DNA of 64,000 nt from Micromonospora parathelypteridis (GTDB taxonomy: Bacteria > Actinomycetota > Actinomycetes > Mycobacteriales > Micromonosporaceae). Location: contig NZ_JACHDP010000001.1 in assembly GCF_014201145.1 (NCBI RefSeq), positions 1,054,001 to 1,118,000 of the forward strand, in the 5' to 3' direction. A program made the position numbers and the translations under genes. A model generated the notes under the pieces. The model was not told the origin of the DNA. It did not search any database and saw only the letters and a list, made by a program, of their open reading frames with translations. Below, piece after piece: positions 52,249-62,519 of this stretch. The first letter of the stretch is position 1; each line of letters begins with the position of its first letter.

Positions 52249-52527
52249 CGCGCAAAGCGCGACCAGCGCGGGCAGCGCGGGCAGCGCGGGCAGCGCGCGA
52301 AGCGCGACCAGCACGCGCAGCGCGCGAAGCGCGACCAGCACGCGCAGCGCGCGAAGCGCGACCAGCACGCGCAGCGCGCGAAGCGCGACCGGCACGCCCA
52401 GCGCGCAAAGCGCGACCGGCACGCGCAGCGCGCGAAGCGCGACCGGCACGCGCAGCGCGCGAAGCGCGGGCAGCACGCGCAGCGCGCGAAACACGCGAAG
52501 CGCGAACAGCACGTGCAGCACGCGCAG
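52249..52527 (+). repeat. 9-bp-periodic tandem array (31 nonamers; seven 27-bp higher-order units)
   Basis: The 279 bp divide exactly into 31 nonamers. From 52294 to 52482 they form seven copies of a 27-bp unit: CGCGCGAAG, CGCGACCAG, CACGCGCAG. Flanking nonamers are variants such as CGCGGGCAG. The array starts at the end of the family A palindrome and ends 45 bp before the HAD gene stop. Because the period is a multiple of three it keeps long frames open on both strands, but no start, ribosome site or conserved product supports coding. Confidence 0.93.
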
Positions 52528-52571
52528 GATCGACCCAGCGGCCGGGCCGGCGGCCCGCCAAGGCCGGTCGG

Positions 52572-53351
52572 TCAGATCTCGTCGAGCAGGTCCGCGACCG
52601 AGTTGATGATCCGGGACGGACGGTACGGGTACCGTTCCGCCTCGGTGCGGCTGCTGATGCCGGTGAGCACCAGGATCGTCTCCAGCCCAGCCTCCAGGCC
52701 GCACAGGATGTCGGTGTCCATCCGGTCACCGATCATCGCGGTGCTCTCCGAATGCGCGTTGATCGTGTTGAGTGCCGAACGCATCATCATCGGGTTCGGC
52801 TTGCCGACGAAGTACGGCTCCACGCCGGTCGCCTTGGAGATCATGGCGGCGACCGAGCCGGCGGCGGGCAGGGCGCCCTCCACCGACGGGCCGGTCACGT
52901 CGGGGTTGGTGCAGATGAACCGGGCTCCGTCGTTGATCAGACGGACTGCCTTGGTGATCGCCTCGAAGCTGTAGGTGCGGGTCTCGCCGAGCACCACGTA
53001 GTCCGGGGCGAAGTCGGTGAGCACGTAGCCGACCGCGTGCAGCGCCGTCGTCAGCCCGGCCTCACCGATCACGTACGCGGTGCCGCCCGGCCGCTGGTCG
53101 GCGAGGAACTGACCGGTGGCCAGCGCGGACGACCAGATCGACTCTTCCGGCACGTCGAGCCCCATCCGGCTCAGCCGGGCCGTCAGGTCGCGCGGGGTGT
53201 AGATCGAGTTGTTGGTCAGCACCAGGAACGGCTTGCCGGAGGCGCGCATCCGATTGATGAACTCCGGTGCGCCGGGCACCGGCTGGCCCTCGTGCACCAG
53301 TACGCCGTCCATGTCGGTCAGCCAACTCTGCACGGGCTTGCGGTCATGCAT
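52572..53351 (-). CDS. HAD-IIA family hydrolase, NagD-like
   Basis: A 259-residue phosphatase. 'SWLTDMDGVLVHEG' is HAD motif I (DxD), 'PFLVLTNNSIYTPRDLTARL' motif II with the NagD-type TNN, 'YFVGKPNPMMMRSAL' motif III lysine, and 'TAMIGDRMDTDILCGLEAGL' motif IV. The family dephosphorylates sugar or nucleotide phosphates. ATG 53351 is preceded by GAGGAT. It lies 15 bp from the ferrochelatase gene on the same strand, so it is probably co-transcribed with hemH. Confidence 0.88.
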   Translation of the reverse strand: MHDRKPVQSWLTDMDGVLVHEGQPVPGAPEFINRMRASGKPFLVLTNNSIYTPRDLTARLSRMGLDVPEESIWSSALATGQFLADQRPGGTAYVIGEAGLTTALHAVGYVLTDFAPDYVVLGETRTYSFEAITKAVRLINDGARFICTNPDVTGPSVEGALPAAGSVAAMISKATGVEPYFVGKPNPMMMRSALNTINAHSESTAMIGDRMDTDILCGLEAGLETILVLTGISSRTEAERYPYRPSRIINSVADLLDEI

Positions 53352-53366
53352 GATGATCCTCAGGAG

Positions 53367-54395
53367 TCAGGGGCGTCGGGTCGGCACGCAACAGACGGTC
53401 GCGCAGGTGTCCCACATCGGCAGCTCACCCAGGCGGCGGCGCAGCTGCGCACCGTCCGGGTCGGTTCGCTCGGTGACCAGCTCACGCACCATGGTCACGA
53501 AACGCGGGTCGGTGCCCGGGGTGGCGGCCCGGACGAAGTCCAGGCCGAGCTGCTTGGCCGTCTCCAGCGCCTCGGTGTCCAGGTCCCACACGACCTCCAG
53601 ATGGTCGGAGACGAACCCGATCGGGCTGACCACCACGCCGGTGGTGCCGCCCTGCGCGAGGCTGGCCAGGTGGTCGTTGATGTCCGGTTCCAGCCACGGC
53701 ATCTGCGGCGGGCCGGAGCGGCTCTGCCAGACCAGGTCGTACGCCAGGTCGGGGGCTGCGGCCGCGGCGACGAGCCGGGCGGTCTCGTGCAGCTGGGCCT
53801 CGTACCGGCCGCCGTGCGGGCCAGCGCTGGCCGCCATCGACGTGGGGATGGAGTGGGCGGTGAAGACCAGCCGGGTGGTGTCCCGCTTCGCCGCGTCGAG
53901 CTGACCCAGGGCCGTCCGGACCGCGTCGATGTGCGGCTCGACGAAGCCGGGGTGGTCCCAGAACTGGCGCAGCTTCTCGATCACCGGGGCGTCCGGGCCG
54001 ACCGCGGCCCGCGCGGCGGCGATGTCCTCCTGGTACTGCCGGCAGGACGAGTAGCCGCCGTACGCGCTGGTGACGAAGGCCAACGCCCGGGTGACCCCGT
54101 CGTCGCGCATCTGGGTCACGGTGTCGGCGAGCATCGGGTCCCAGTTGCGGTTGCCCCAGTAGATGGGCAGGTCGAGACCGTGCGCGGCGAAGTCGGCGCG
54201 GACGGCGGCCAGCAGTTCGCGGTTCTGCTGGTTGATCGGGGACACCCCACCGAAGTGCTGGTAGTGCTCGGCGACCTCGGCCAGCCGCTCCGGCGGTACG
54301 CCCCGACCCCGGGTCACGTTCTGCAGGAACGGCATCACGTCCTCGGGCCGCTCCGGCCCGCCGAAGGACACCAGCACCACCGCGTCGTACGACAT
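53367..54395 (-). CDS. hemH: Ferrochelatase (actinobacterial coproporphyrin ferrochelatase)
   Basis: A 342-residue enzyme that inserts Fe(II) into coproporphyrin III in the late haem pathway. 'VVLVSFGGPERPEDVMPFLQ' opens the protein, 'VFTAHSIPTSMA' contains the metal-binding His, and 'VVVSPIGFVSDHLEVVWDLD' the second-site residues. Cysteines in 'YSSCRQYQED' and the C-terminal 'DTCATVCCVPTRRP' fit the [2Fe-2S] ligand set of actinobacterial ferrochelatases. ATG 54395 has only a weak ribosome site. The gene follows fabI by about 100 bp on the same strand. Confidence 0.92.
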   Translation of the reverse strand: MSYDAVVLVSFGGPERPEDVMPFLQNVTRGRGVPPERLAEVAEHYQHFGGVSPINQQNRELLAAVRADFAAHGLDLPIYWGNRNWDPMLADTVTQMRDDGVTRALAFVTSAYGGYSSCRQYQEDIAAARAAVGPDAPVIEKLRQFWDHPGFVEPHIDAVRTALGQLDAAKRDTTRLVFTAHSIPTSMAASAGPHGGRYEAQLHETARLVAAAAAPDLAYDLVWQSRSGPPQMPWLEPDINDHLASLAQGGTTGVVVSPIGFVSDHLEVVWDLDTEALETAKQLGLDFVRAATPGTDPRFVTMVRELVTERTDPDGAQLRRRLGELPMWDTCATVCCVPTRRP

Positions 54396-54496
54396 GGGTT
54401 CATTCTTGCCGGTCGGCCGGGACCACCCGGCGACGCCCCCTGGTCCGGACGTGTGGGTCACGCCAACGGTGGTCGGGGGGCGCCGTCGGGGGAACG

Positions 54497-55264
54497 TCAG
54501 GAGCCGATGGCGTGGTAGCCGCCGTCGACGTGGACGATCTCGCCGGTGGTGGCCGGGAACCAGTCGGACAGCAGCGCCAGGCAGGCCCGGGCGGCGGGCT
54601 CCTGGTCGGTGAGGCTCCAGCCCAGCGGGGCCCGCTCGGCCCAGGCGCCCTCGAACTCGTCGAAGCCGGGGATCGACTTCGCGGCGATGGTGCGCAGCGG
54701 CCCGGCGGCGACCAGGTTGCTGCGGATGCCCTGCTTGCCCAGGTGCATCGCCAGGTAGCGGGACGCCGACTCCAGGCCGGCCTTGGCCACGCCCATCCAG
54801 TCGTAGACCGGCCACGCCTTCGTCGCGTCGAAGGTCAGGCCGACCACCGCGCCGCCCGGGGACATCAGCGGCAGCGCCGCCATGGCCAGCGACTTGTACG
54901 AGAACGTGGAGACGTGCAGGGCGGTCGCCACGTCCTCCCAGGGCGCGTCGAGGAAGCCGCCGCCCAGGCAGCTCTGCGGGGCGAAGCCGATCGAGTGCAC
55001 GACGCCGTCGAGTCCGTCGACGTGCTCGCGCACCCGGTCGGCCAGGCCGGCGAGGTGCGCCGGGTCGGTGACGTCCAGTTCGATGACCGGGGCCGGCTCG
55101 GGCAGGCGCTTGGCGATCCGCTCGACCAGGGAGAGCCGGCCGTAGCCGGTGAGCACGACCTGCGCGCCGTTCTCCTGGGCGAGCTTCGCCACCGAGAAGG
55201 CGATCGAGGCGTCGGTGATGACACCGGTAACGAGCAGCCGCTTACCGGCGAGCAGTCCGGACAT
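54497..55264 (-). CDS. fabI: Enoyl-ACP reductase FabI/InhA
   Basis: A 255-residue short-chain reductase that completes each round of fatty-acid elongation with NADH. 'LLAGKRLLVTGVITDASIAF' is the FabI-type nucleotide loop, 'GVVHSIGFAPQSCL' follows, and 'VYDWMGVAKAGLESASRY' has the catalytic Tyr-x6-Lys as in InhA (YNWMTVAK). It ends '...GEIVHVDGGYHAIGS'. It starts 28 bp after the fabG stop, so fabG-fabI is an operon as in mycobacteria. The InhA-like Tyr/Lys spacing is diagnostic. Confidence 0.94.
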   Translation of the reverse strand: MSGLLAGKRLLVTGVITDASIAFSVAKLAQENGAQVVLTGYGRLSLVERIAKRLPEPAPVIELDVTDPAHLAGLADRVREHVDGLDGVVHSIGFAPQSCLGGGFLDAPWEDVATALHVSTFSYKSLAMAALPLMSPGGAVVGLTFDATKAWPVYDWMGVAKAGLESASRYLAMHLGKQGIRSNLVAAGPLRTIAAKSIPGFDEFEGAWAERAPLGWSLTDQEPAARACLALLSDWFPATTGEIVHVDGGYHAIGS

Positions 55265-55292
55265 CGCTGAGTTCCTCCGTAGTCAAAAAAGG

Positions 55293-57384
<2,092 letters not shown>

Positions 57385-57388
<4 letters not shown>

Positions 57389-58047
57389 TCCGGGTGCTGA
57401 TCGCCGACGACCAGGCGATGGTCCGACAGGGCTTCGGCGCGCTGCTCGCCGCCCAACCGGACCTGCTGGTGGTGGGGGACGCCGCCGACGGCGCGCAGGC
57501 CGTCGAAGCCGCTCGCCGGCTCGACCCGGACGTGGTGCTGATGGACGTGCGGATGCCCGTGCTGGACGGATTGGCCGCCACCCGCAAGCTGCTCGGTGAC
57601 CGGTCGGCGCAGCGCCCCCGGGTGCTCATCCTCACCACCTTCGACCTGGACGACTACGTGTACGAGGCGCTGCGCGCCGGGGCCAGCGGCTTCCTGCTCA
57701 AGGACGCCCCGGCGGCCGATCTGGTGCAGGCGGTCCGGGTGGTGGCGGCCGGGGAGGCGCTGCTCGCCCCGGCGGTCACCCGCCGGCTGATCGCCGAGTT
57801 CGCCGCCCGCCCGGATCGCCGCCGGCCGCGCCCCACCGACCTGGCCGGGCTCACTCCACGGGAGACCGAGGTGCTGCGGTTGATCGCCCGGGGCCGCAAC
57901 AACGCTGAGATCGCGGGTGACCTGGTGGTCGCCGAGCAGACCGTCAAGACGCACGTCGGGCGGATCCTGGCCAAGCTGGGGCTGCGTGACCGGGCCCAGG
58001 CCGTGGTGCTGGCGTACGAGACGGGTCTGGTGGCCGCCGGCGAGTAG
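57385..58047 (+). CDS. Response regulator, NarL/FixJ family
   Basis: A 220-residue regulator. The receiver domain 'VLIADDQAMVRQGFGALLAA' includes the acidic pair, the phospho-Asp lies in 'VVLMDVRMPVLDGLAAT', and the conserved Lys in 'GFLLKDAPAADLV'. The LuxR-type DNA-binding domain is 'LTPRETEVLRLIARGRNNAE' to 'VKTHVGRILAKLGLRDRAQA'. The start overlaps the kinase stop. The pair may control the genes directly downstream or distant targets. Confidence 0.92.
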
Positions 58048-58111
58048 CCCCGTGGAGCCAGCCCGCAGACGGCTCTCTGGGACGACGACCGAGCACCGCC
58101 CACTCGCGCAC

Positions 58112-58141
58112 TCTCCCTCCGGACACCATTCCGGAGGGAGA
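58112..58141 (+). other. Hairpin that encloses a ribosome-binding site
   Basis: TCTCCCTCCGG and CCGGAGGGAGA form an 11-bp perfect stem with an 8-nt loop. The right arm is the ribosome site (GGAGGGAG) of the following gene, whose ATG is at 58147. Folding would hide that site. The stem could also end the response-regulator message, although no U-run follows. Confidence 0.6.
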
Positions 58142-58146
58142 ACGTG

Positions 58147-59052
58147 ATGCGACGACGAGGTGCCAGCCGTCTGGCGCTGGCCGCGCTGCTCGGCGTGAAC
58201 CTGGTACTGCCGACCCGACCCGAGCCGGTCGCGGCGGCCGGGTTCGTCGAGGCGTACCCGGTCACCGCGGCAGCCATGGGCGCGGCCGGCCCCCCGTACG
58301 CGGACTGGGCCGCCGACGGGCGTCACTTCTTGATGTTCGACCCGCGCGGCGACGGCCGGGTGGTCGAGGTGCTCGGCGACCTGGCCAGCGCTGATCGGAT
58401 CGCGGTGCTGGTGCCGGGGGTCGGCAGCACCCTGGCCGACTTCGATCGAGGGTTGGGCGGGGTGGCCCGCCGGGCCCCGGCGGTGCAGGCCGGGCAGCTC
58501 TACCAGGAGCTGCGGGCGACCGAGCCAGCGGCGGGGGTCGCGGTGCTGGCCTGGCTCGGCTACGACCCGCCCGACGGGGCGTGGACGGCTGCCGGCGGCG
58601 CCAGCGCCCGGCGGGGCGCGGCCGGGCTTGCCGTGCTGCTGCGGGAGCTGGCCGTGCGACGTCCGGCGACGACGATCACGCTGGTCGGGCACAGCTACGG
58701 GGCGCTGGTGGTGTCCCTGGCGGCGGCGGACGCCCCGGCCCAGGTCACCGATGTGGTCAGCCTCGGCGGTGTCGGCGCCGGGGTGCAGCGCGCAGAGGAT
58801 CTGCCCGGCGAGCGGCGGTTCTGGGCGGCCGAGGCGCCGACCGACTGGATCCGCCGAGTGCCGCCGGTACGGCTGCCCGGCCTCGGCTTCGGCCGTCGCC
58901 CCGGCGACCCGGCGTTCGGCGCCCGACCCCTGCCGGTGGGCGGGGTGGCCGGGCACGACAGCTACCTCACGACGGGCAGCGCCACGCTTGTCGCGTTGGC
59001 GGCGGTCGTGCTGGGCAGCGTCGACGCCGACCGGGTCGGAGACGCCCGGTGA
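58147..59052 (+). CDS. DUF1023 alpha/beta hydrolase, secreted
   Basis: A 301-residue protein. 'RRRGASRLALAALLGVNLVL' followed by PTRPEPVAAA is an export signal. The hydrolase domain has 'DRIAVLVPGVGSTLADFDRG', the nucleophile elbow 'ITLVGHSYGALVVSLAAADA' (GHSYG), and a late His in 'GVAGHDSYLTTGS'. DUF1023 proteins are probably envelope or extracellular esterases. ATG 58147 is 8 bp after GGAGGG; GTG 58144 is possible. The stop overlaps the acyltransferase start (GTGA). Confidence 0.82.
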   Translation: MRRRGASRLALAALLGVNLVLPTRPEPVAAAGFVEAYPVTAAAMGAAGPPYADWAADGRHFLMFDPRGDGRVVEVLGDLASADRIAVLVPGVGSTLADFDRGLGGVARRAPAVQAGQLYQELRATEPAAGVAVLAWLGYDPPDGAWTAAGGASARRGAAGLAVLLRELAVRRPATTITLVGHSYGALVVSLAAADAPAQVTDVVSLGGVGAGVQRAEDLPGERRFWAAEAPTDWIRRVPPVRLPGLGFGRRPGDPAFGARPLPVGGVAGHDSYLTTGSATLVALAAVVLGSVDADRVGDAR

Positions 59053-60293
59053 ACCGGGACCGTACCGTCGATGCGCTGCGGGCGTACGCCATCGGCGGGG
59101 TGGTGCTGGGGCACTGGCTGGTCACCGGGTTGGTGCTGACCGGCGAGGGTGGGCTGCACCAGGCCAGCCCGCTGACCGCGTTGCCCGGGCTGGCCCCGGT
59201 GACCTGGGTGTTGCAGACGCTCGGGTTGTTCTTCTTCACCGCCGGGTTCGGTTCGACCCGGTCGCTGGCCCGTCACCAGGGCGGTCCGGGCGGTTGGTTG
59301 GCCCGTCGGCTGCGCCACCTGCTGCTGCCGACGGTGGCGCTGCTGGGGGTGGGCGCCGCCGTGCTGCTCGCCGCCACCGTCGCCGGGACCCCGGACGACA
59401 CGCTCGCCGTCGCGCTGCGGCTCGCGGCCAGTCCCCTGTGGTTCCTGTTGCCGCTGGTGTTCCTGGTCGCGGTGACCGGCCCGCTGCGCGCCGCCGTACG
59501 CCGATGGGGGGTGGCGCGCTGCGTCGCGCCGGCGGTGGCCGTGGTCGCCGCGGCCGACCTGGTCCTGCGTCTCCTGCCGACCGGCACCCACCTGCCGCCG
59601 GTCACCGTGGTGGCGGCCTGGTCGGTGCCGTACCTCCTGGGGGTGGCGCACGCCGACGGGCAGTTGGTCGGACGGCGGGCGGCGGGCAGCCTCGCGGGCG
59701 GCGGGGCCGCCGTGCTGGCGGCGCTGTTGCTCCTGGGCTACCCGGTGAGCGCGGTCGGAGTGCCGGGCGCCGGGATGTCCAACCTGAACCCGCCGTCGCT
59801 GCTGGCCGTGGCGCTGGCGGTCACCCAGGTCGGGCTGGGGCTGCTCGGATCGCCGGTGCTGGAACGGCTGCTGGCCCGGCCGCTGCCGGGCCGGGCCGTG
59901 ACCGAGGTGAACCGTCACGCGGTCCGGATCTACCTGTGCCACCAACCGGTACTGGTGGCCGTGACCGCGCTCACCGCCCGCAGCGGACTGGCCCTGCCGG
60001 GGCTGCACACCATGCCGGACGGCCTGAGCTGGGTGCTGGCGCGCTGCTGCTGGCTGCCGCTGCTCGCCGCGGTGCTGGTCACGGTCGTGCGGATCGGCCA
60101 GCCGGCGGGCCGCCTGCGAGGGCCGCGCCAGCCGGGCGGTGGAGGGGTCGCCAGCCGGTCGGCCGAGTACGTCTCGTCGGCACCCCAGGTGTACGATCAT
60201 CGACGTTCCGGCCCGCCCGACTTGCAGGAGGTGATCGCTGTGCGAGATAGCGATCCTCCCAGTCGTGGCCGGGCCGATGGTCAGCCCCGCTGA
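59049..60293 (+). CDS. Membrane acyltransferase, acyltransferase-3-like family
   Basis: A 414-residue membrane protein with about ten hydrophobic segments. It begins 'RTVDALRAYAIGGVVLGHWL', the RxxxxLR...H signature of acyltransferase-3 proteins. 'GLFFFTAGFGSTRSLARHQG' follows, and 'VNRHAVRIYLCHQPVLVAVT' is a second conserved polar segment. It would move acyl groups onto a cell-surface or secreted acceptor. GTG 59049 overlaps the preceding stop. The last 45 residues are hydrophilic and overlie promoter-like and hairpin sequences at 60192-60259. Confidence 0.75.
   Translation: MNRDRTVDALRAYAIGGVVLGHWLVTGLVLTGEGGLHQASPLTALPGLAPVTWVLQTLGLFFFTAGFGSTRSLARHQGGPGGWLARRLRHLLLPTVALLGVGAAVLLAATVAGTPDDTLAVALRLAASPLWFLLPLVFLVAVTGPLRAAVRRWGVARCVAPAVAVVAAADLVLRLLPTGTHLPPVTVVAAWSVPYLLGVAHADGQLVGRRAAGSLAGGGAAVLAALLLLGYPVSAVGVPGAGMSNLNPPSLLAVALAVTQVGLGLLGSPVLERLLARPLPGRAVTEVNRHAVRIYLCHQPVLVAVTALTARSGLALPGLHTMPDGLSWVLARCCWLPLLAAVLVTVVRIGQPAGRLRGPRQPGGGGVASRSAEYVSSAPQVYDHRRSGPPDLQEVIAVRDSDPPSRGRADGQPR
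60227..60259 (+). other. Hairpin over an internal ribosome-like site at the acyltransferase 3' end
   Basis: GGAGGTGATCGCT (60227-60239) can pair with AGCGATCCTCC (60249-60259) around a 9-nt loop with a 2-nt bulge. AGGAGG stands 8 bp before GTG 60240, which opens a 17-codon frame in phase with the acyltransferase, ending at the same stop. TACGAT at 60192-60197 resembles a -10. A leader peptide or an attenuation hairpin for the small gene at 60486 is possible but unproven. Confidence 0.35.
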
Positions 60294-60485
60294 GCCACGA
60301 CTCAGTCTGGTGAGCTGACCCCGCTCCGCTCCCCCACCGCTTCGGCACCTGCCGGGGCGCGTGTGCCGCGCCGCCCGATTCCGGGCGGTCGCCGGGAGCC
60401 GCCCGGTCACGACTTCGTGTGCGCGTCCCCACCCCTGCGGTCCGCCCCCGCACGCGGACCGTCCTGCCGCCACCCGGAGCCGTCC

Positions 60486-60572
60486 ATGAGCCGCTACGTC
60501 GCCCCGCTGGGCTTCACCCTCGCCGCCGTCTGGGTGGCCATCGTCTTCGTGCTGGCCGGCGGCGGTCACTGA
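60486..60572 (+). CDS. Small single-span membrane peptide
   Basis: A 28-codon frame: 'MSRYVAPLGFTLAAVWVAIV' then FVLAGGGH. It is a short basic N-terminus followed by one hydrophobic helix of about 18 residues. CCGGAG lies about 7 bp before ATG 60486. Its stop is 19 bp from the convergent VWA gene. The clean signal-anchor layout and ribosome site argue that it is translated, but no family is recognised. Confidence 0.5.
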   Translation: MSRYVAPLGFTLAAVWVAIVFVLAGGGH

Positions 60573-60591
60573 CCCGCCGCCGGCCCAACGC

Positions 60592-61542
60592 TCAGAGCAT
60601 TCTCGACGACCACAGCAGGCTGAGCGCACCGGCGCAGAGCGCCAGCAGCAGCGCCAGCCCGGCGTACCACTGGGTCACCTCACGCGGCTCGGTGCGGAAG
60701 CCGATCGAACTGCCCATGTCCTGATAGACCTGCTTCAGCTCGCTCACCGAGGCCGCCTCGTAGAAGTAGCCCTCGGTGGTCTCGGCAAGCTCGGCCAGGG
60801 CCATCCGGTCCACCGGGACCCGCTGCAACTGCCCGCCGATGTCGACCTGGCCGGTGTCCGTACCGAAGGCGATGGTGGAGACCGGGACGTTTGCCGCCTG
60901 CGCGGCCGCCGCCGCCTCCTCCACCGCCCGCCCGGAGGTGCGGAACCCGTCGGAGAGGAGCACGATCCGTGCCGGCGGGATGCCCGCCGCGCCGTCGGCC
61001 GGCACCGACCGGATCGCCTCCAGGCAGGTGAACACCGCCTCACCGGTCGCGGTCGCCTCGGCCAGCACCAGCCCGTCGATGGCACTGGTCACCGCGTCCC
61101 GGTCCTTGCCCGGCGGCACCAGCACGTTGGCCGCCTTCGCGAACGACACGAGGCCCAGGTTGTAGCTCTCCGGCAGCTCACTGACGAACTGCTTGGCCGC
61201 CTCCTGTGCCGCCTCCAGGCGGTTCGGCGCCACGTCGTCGGCCTGCATCGACAGCGACACGTCGATGGCGAGCATCACGGTGGCCCGCTCCAGCGGCTCC
61301 TTGGTGTCCACCGCCGGCCGGGCCAGCGCGGTGGCCAGGACCAGCAGGCACAGCAGGAACGCGGTCGCCGGGACGTGCCGACGCCAGCCGAGCCCCTTCG
61401 GCGCGACCGTACGCAGCAGGTCCACGTTGGTGAACCGCATCGCGTACGCCCGGCGGTGCAGCTGCCGCCAGATGTAGAACGCGGCGAGTGCGAGCACCGG
61501 CAGAACGGCCAGCAGCCACCACGGTTGCATGAAACGGATCAT
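60592..61542 (-). CDS. VWA domain membrane protein (BatA-like)
   Basis: A 316-residue protein. An N-terminal span 'WWLLAVLPVLALAAFYIWR' and a second near 'ATAFLLCLLVLATALARPAV' flank a short loop. Then comes the von Willebrand A domain with the MIDAS DxSxS in 'VMLAIDVSLSMQADD' and 'RIVLLSDGFRTSG'. A C-terminal span is at 'YAGLALLLALCAGALSLLWS'. ATG 61542 overlaps the DUF58 stop (ATGA). It belongs to the MoxR-DUF58-VWA operon, thought to act as a chaperone-like or metal-insertion system. Confidence 0.87.
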   Translation of the reverse strand: MIRFMQPWWLLAVLPVLALAAFYIWRQLHRRAYAMRFTNVDLLRTVAPKGLGWRRHVPATAFLLCLLVLATALARPAVDTKEPLERATVMLAIDVSLSMQADDVAPNRLEAAQEAAKQFVSELPESYNLGLVSFAKAANVLVPPGKDRDAVTSAIDGLVLAEATATGEAVFTCLEAIRSVPADGAAGIPPARIVLLSDGFRTSGRAVEEAAAAAQAANVPVSTIAFGTDTGQVDIGGQLQRVPVDRMALAELAETTEGYFYEAASVSELKQVYQDMGSSIGFRTEPREVTQWYAGLALLLALCAGALSLLWSSRML

Positions 61543-62519
61543 CGTGTCGTCCCCCGGGTGCGCGCGTGCCGCTGCGCGGCCACGAATCGCACCATGTCCA
61601 GCAGCCAGTCTCGGTCGGTACGCAGACGCAGGTGGGCCGCGCCGGCGCCGCGCAGGGCGGCGGCGATCGTGGCCCGTTGGGCGGTCGCGGCATCGGCGTA
61701 GCGCTGCCGCAGCCGCGGGTCGGCGGTCTGCACCTCGTGCAGCTCGCCGCTCTCCGGGTCGACCACCGGCAACACGCCCACGTCGGGCAACTCCAGCTCG
61801 CGCGGGTCGATCACCTCGATCGCCAGCACGTCGTGGCGGACCCGCAGCTTGCGCATCGGCCGGGCCCACTGCTCGGCTGGCGCGAGGAAGTCCGAGATCA
61901 CCACGGCCACCCCGCGCCGGCGGGGCGGACGGTTGAGCATCTCGACCAGGGCGCCCAGGTCACCACGGCCAGGCTGGATGGTGGTGCCGGCGACGGTACG
62001 CAGCAGGCCCTGCGCCTCCTTGCGGCCGGAGCGAGCCGGCAGCCGGGTGAGCACGCCCGGCCCAGCCGGCGGTGGTGCTCCACCGCGCCAGCGCCGGGCC
62101 GGGGCGGACACGCCGCCGCCGGTGCCGATCACCGCGCCGATCCGGTTGCCGCCACGCACGGTCAGGTGGGTGATGGCGGCCGCCGCTGCCACCACCACCT
62201 CCCGCTTGAGCCACTGCCCGGTGCCGAAGTCCAGACTGGCGGAGAGATCCAGGGCGAGCCAGGTCTCCAACTCCCGGTCGGCGACCGTACGCCGCACGTG
62301 CGGTGTCGTGGTCCGTGCGGTGACCGGCCAGTCCATCCGGCGCACGTCGTCGCCGGGGCGGTACTCCCGTGACTCCCCCGCCTCGCTGCCCGGTCCGGGC
62401 AGCAGACCGGCGTAGTCGCCCTGCAGCAGACCGTCGAGCTTACGGGTCACGAGCAACTGCAGCCGGGACAGCACGGCCTCGCTGCGGTCGGAGGCGGGAC
62501 GAGGGGTGGGTGAGGTCAC
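61539..62519 (-). CDS. DUF58 domain protein
   Basis: A 326-residue protein. The DUF58 core is in 'ESREYRPGDDVRRMDWPVTA' (the RPGD...DW signature) followed by a VWA-like fold, with 'LALDLSASLDFGTGQW' and 'GVAVVISDFLAPAEQWARPM'. The start GTG 62519 overlaps the MoxR stop, and the end overlaps the VWA gene. DUF58 proteins pair with MoxR ATPases. Their molecular role is unsettled. Confidence 0.87.
   Translation of the reverse strand: MTSPTPRPASDRSEAVLSRLQLLVTRKLDGLLQGDYAGLLPGPGSEAGESREYRPGDDVRRMDWPVTARTTTPHVRRTVADRELETWLALDLSASLDFGTGQWLKREVVVAAAAAITHLTVRGGNRIGAVIGTGGGVSAPARRWRGGAPPPAGPGVLTRLPARSGRKEAQGLLRTVAGTTIQPGRGDLGALVEMLNRPPRRRGVAVVISDFLAPAEQWARPMRKLRVRHDVLAIEVIDPRELELPDVGVLPVVDPESGELHEVQTADPRLRQRYADAATAQRATIAAALRGAGAAHLRLRTDRDWLLDMVRFVAAQRHARTRGTTR

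Noticed and set aside
52197..54518. Plus-strand open frame of about 773 codons through the 9-bp array and ferrochelatase
   Set aside because: It stays open because the array period is a multiple of three and the rest is antisense to HAD and hemH. It has no plausible start.
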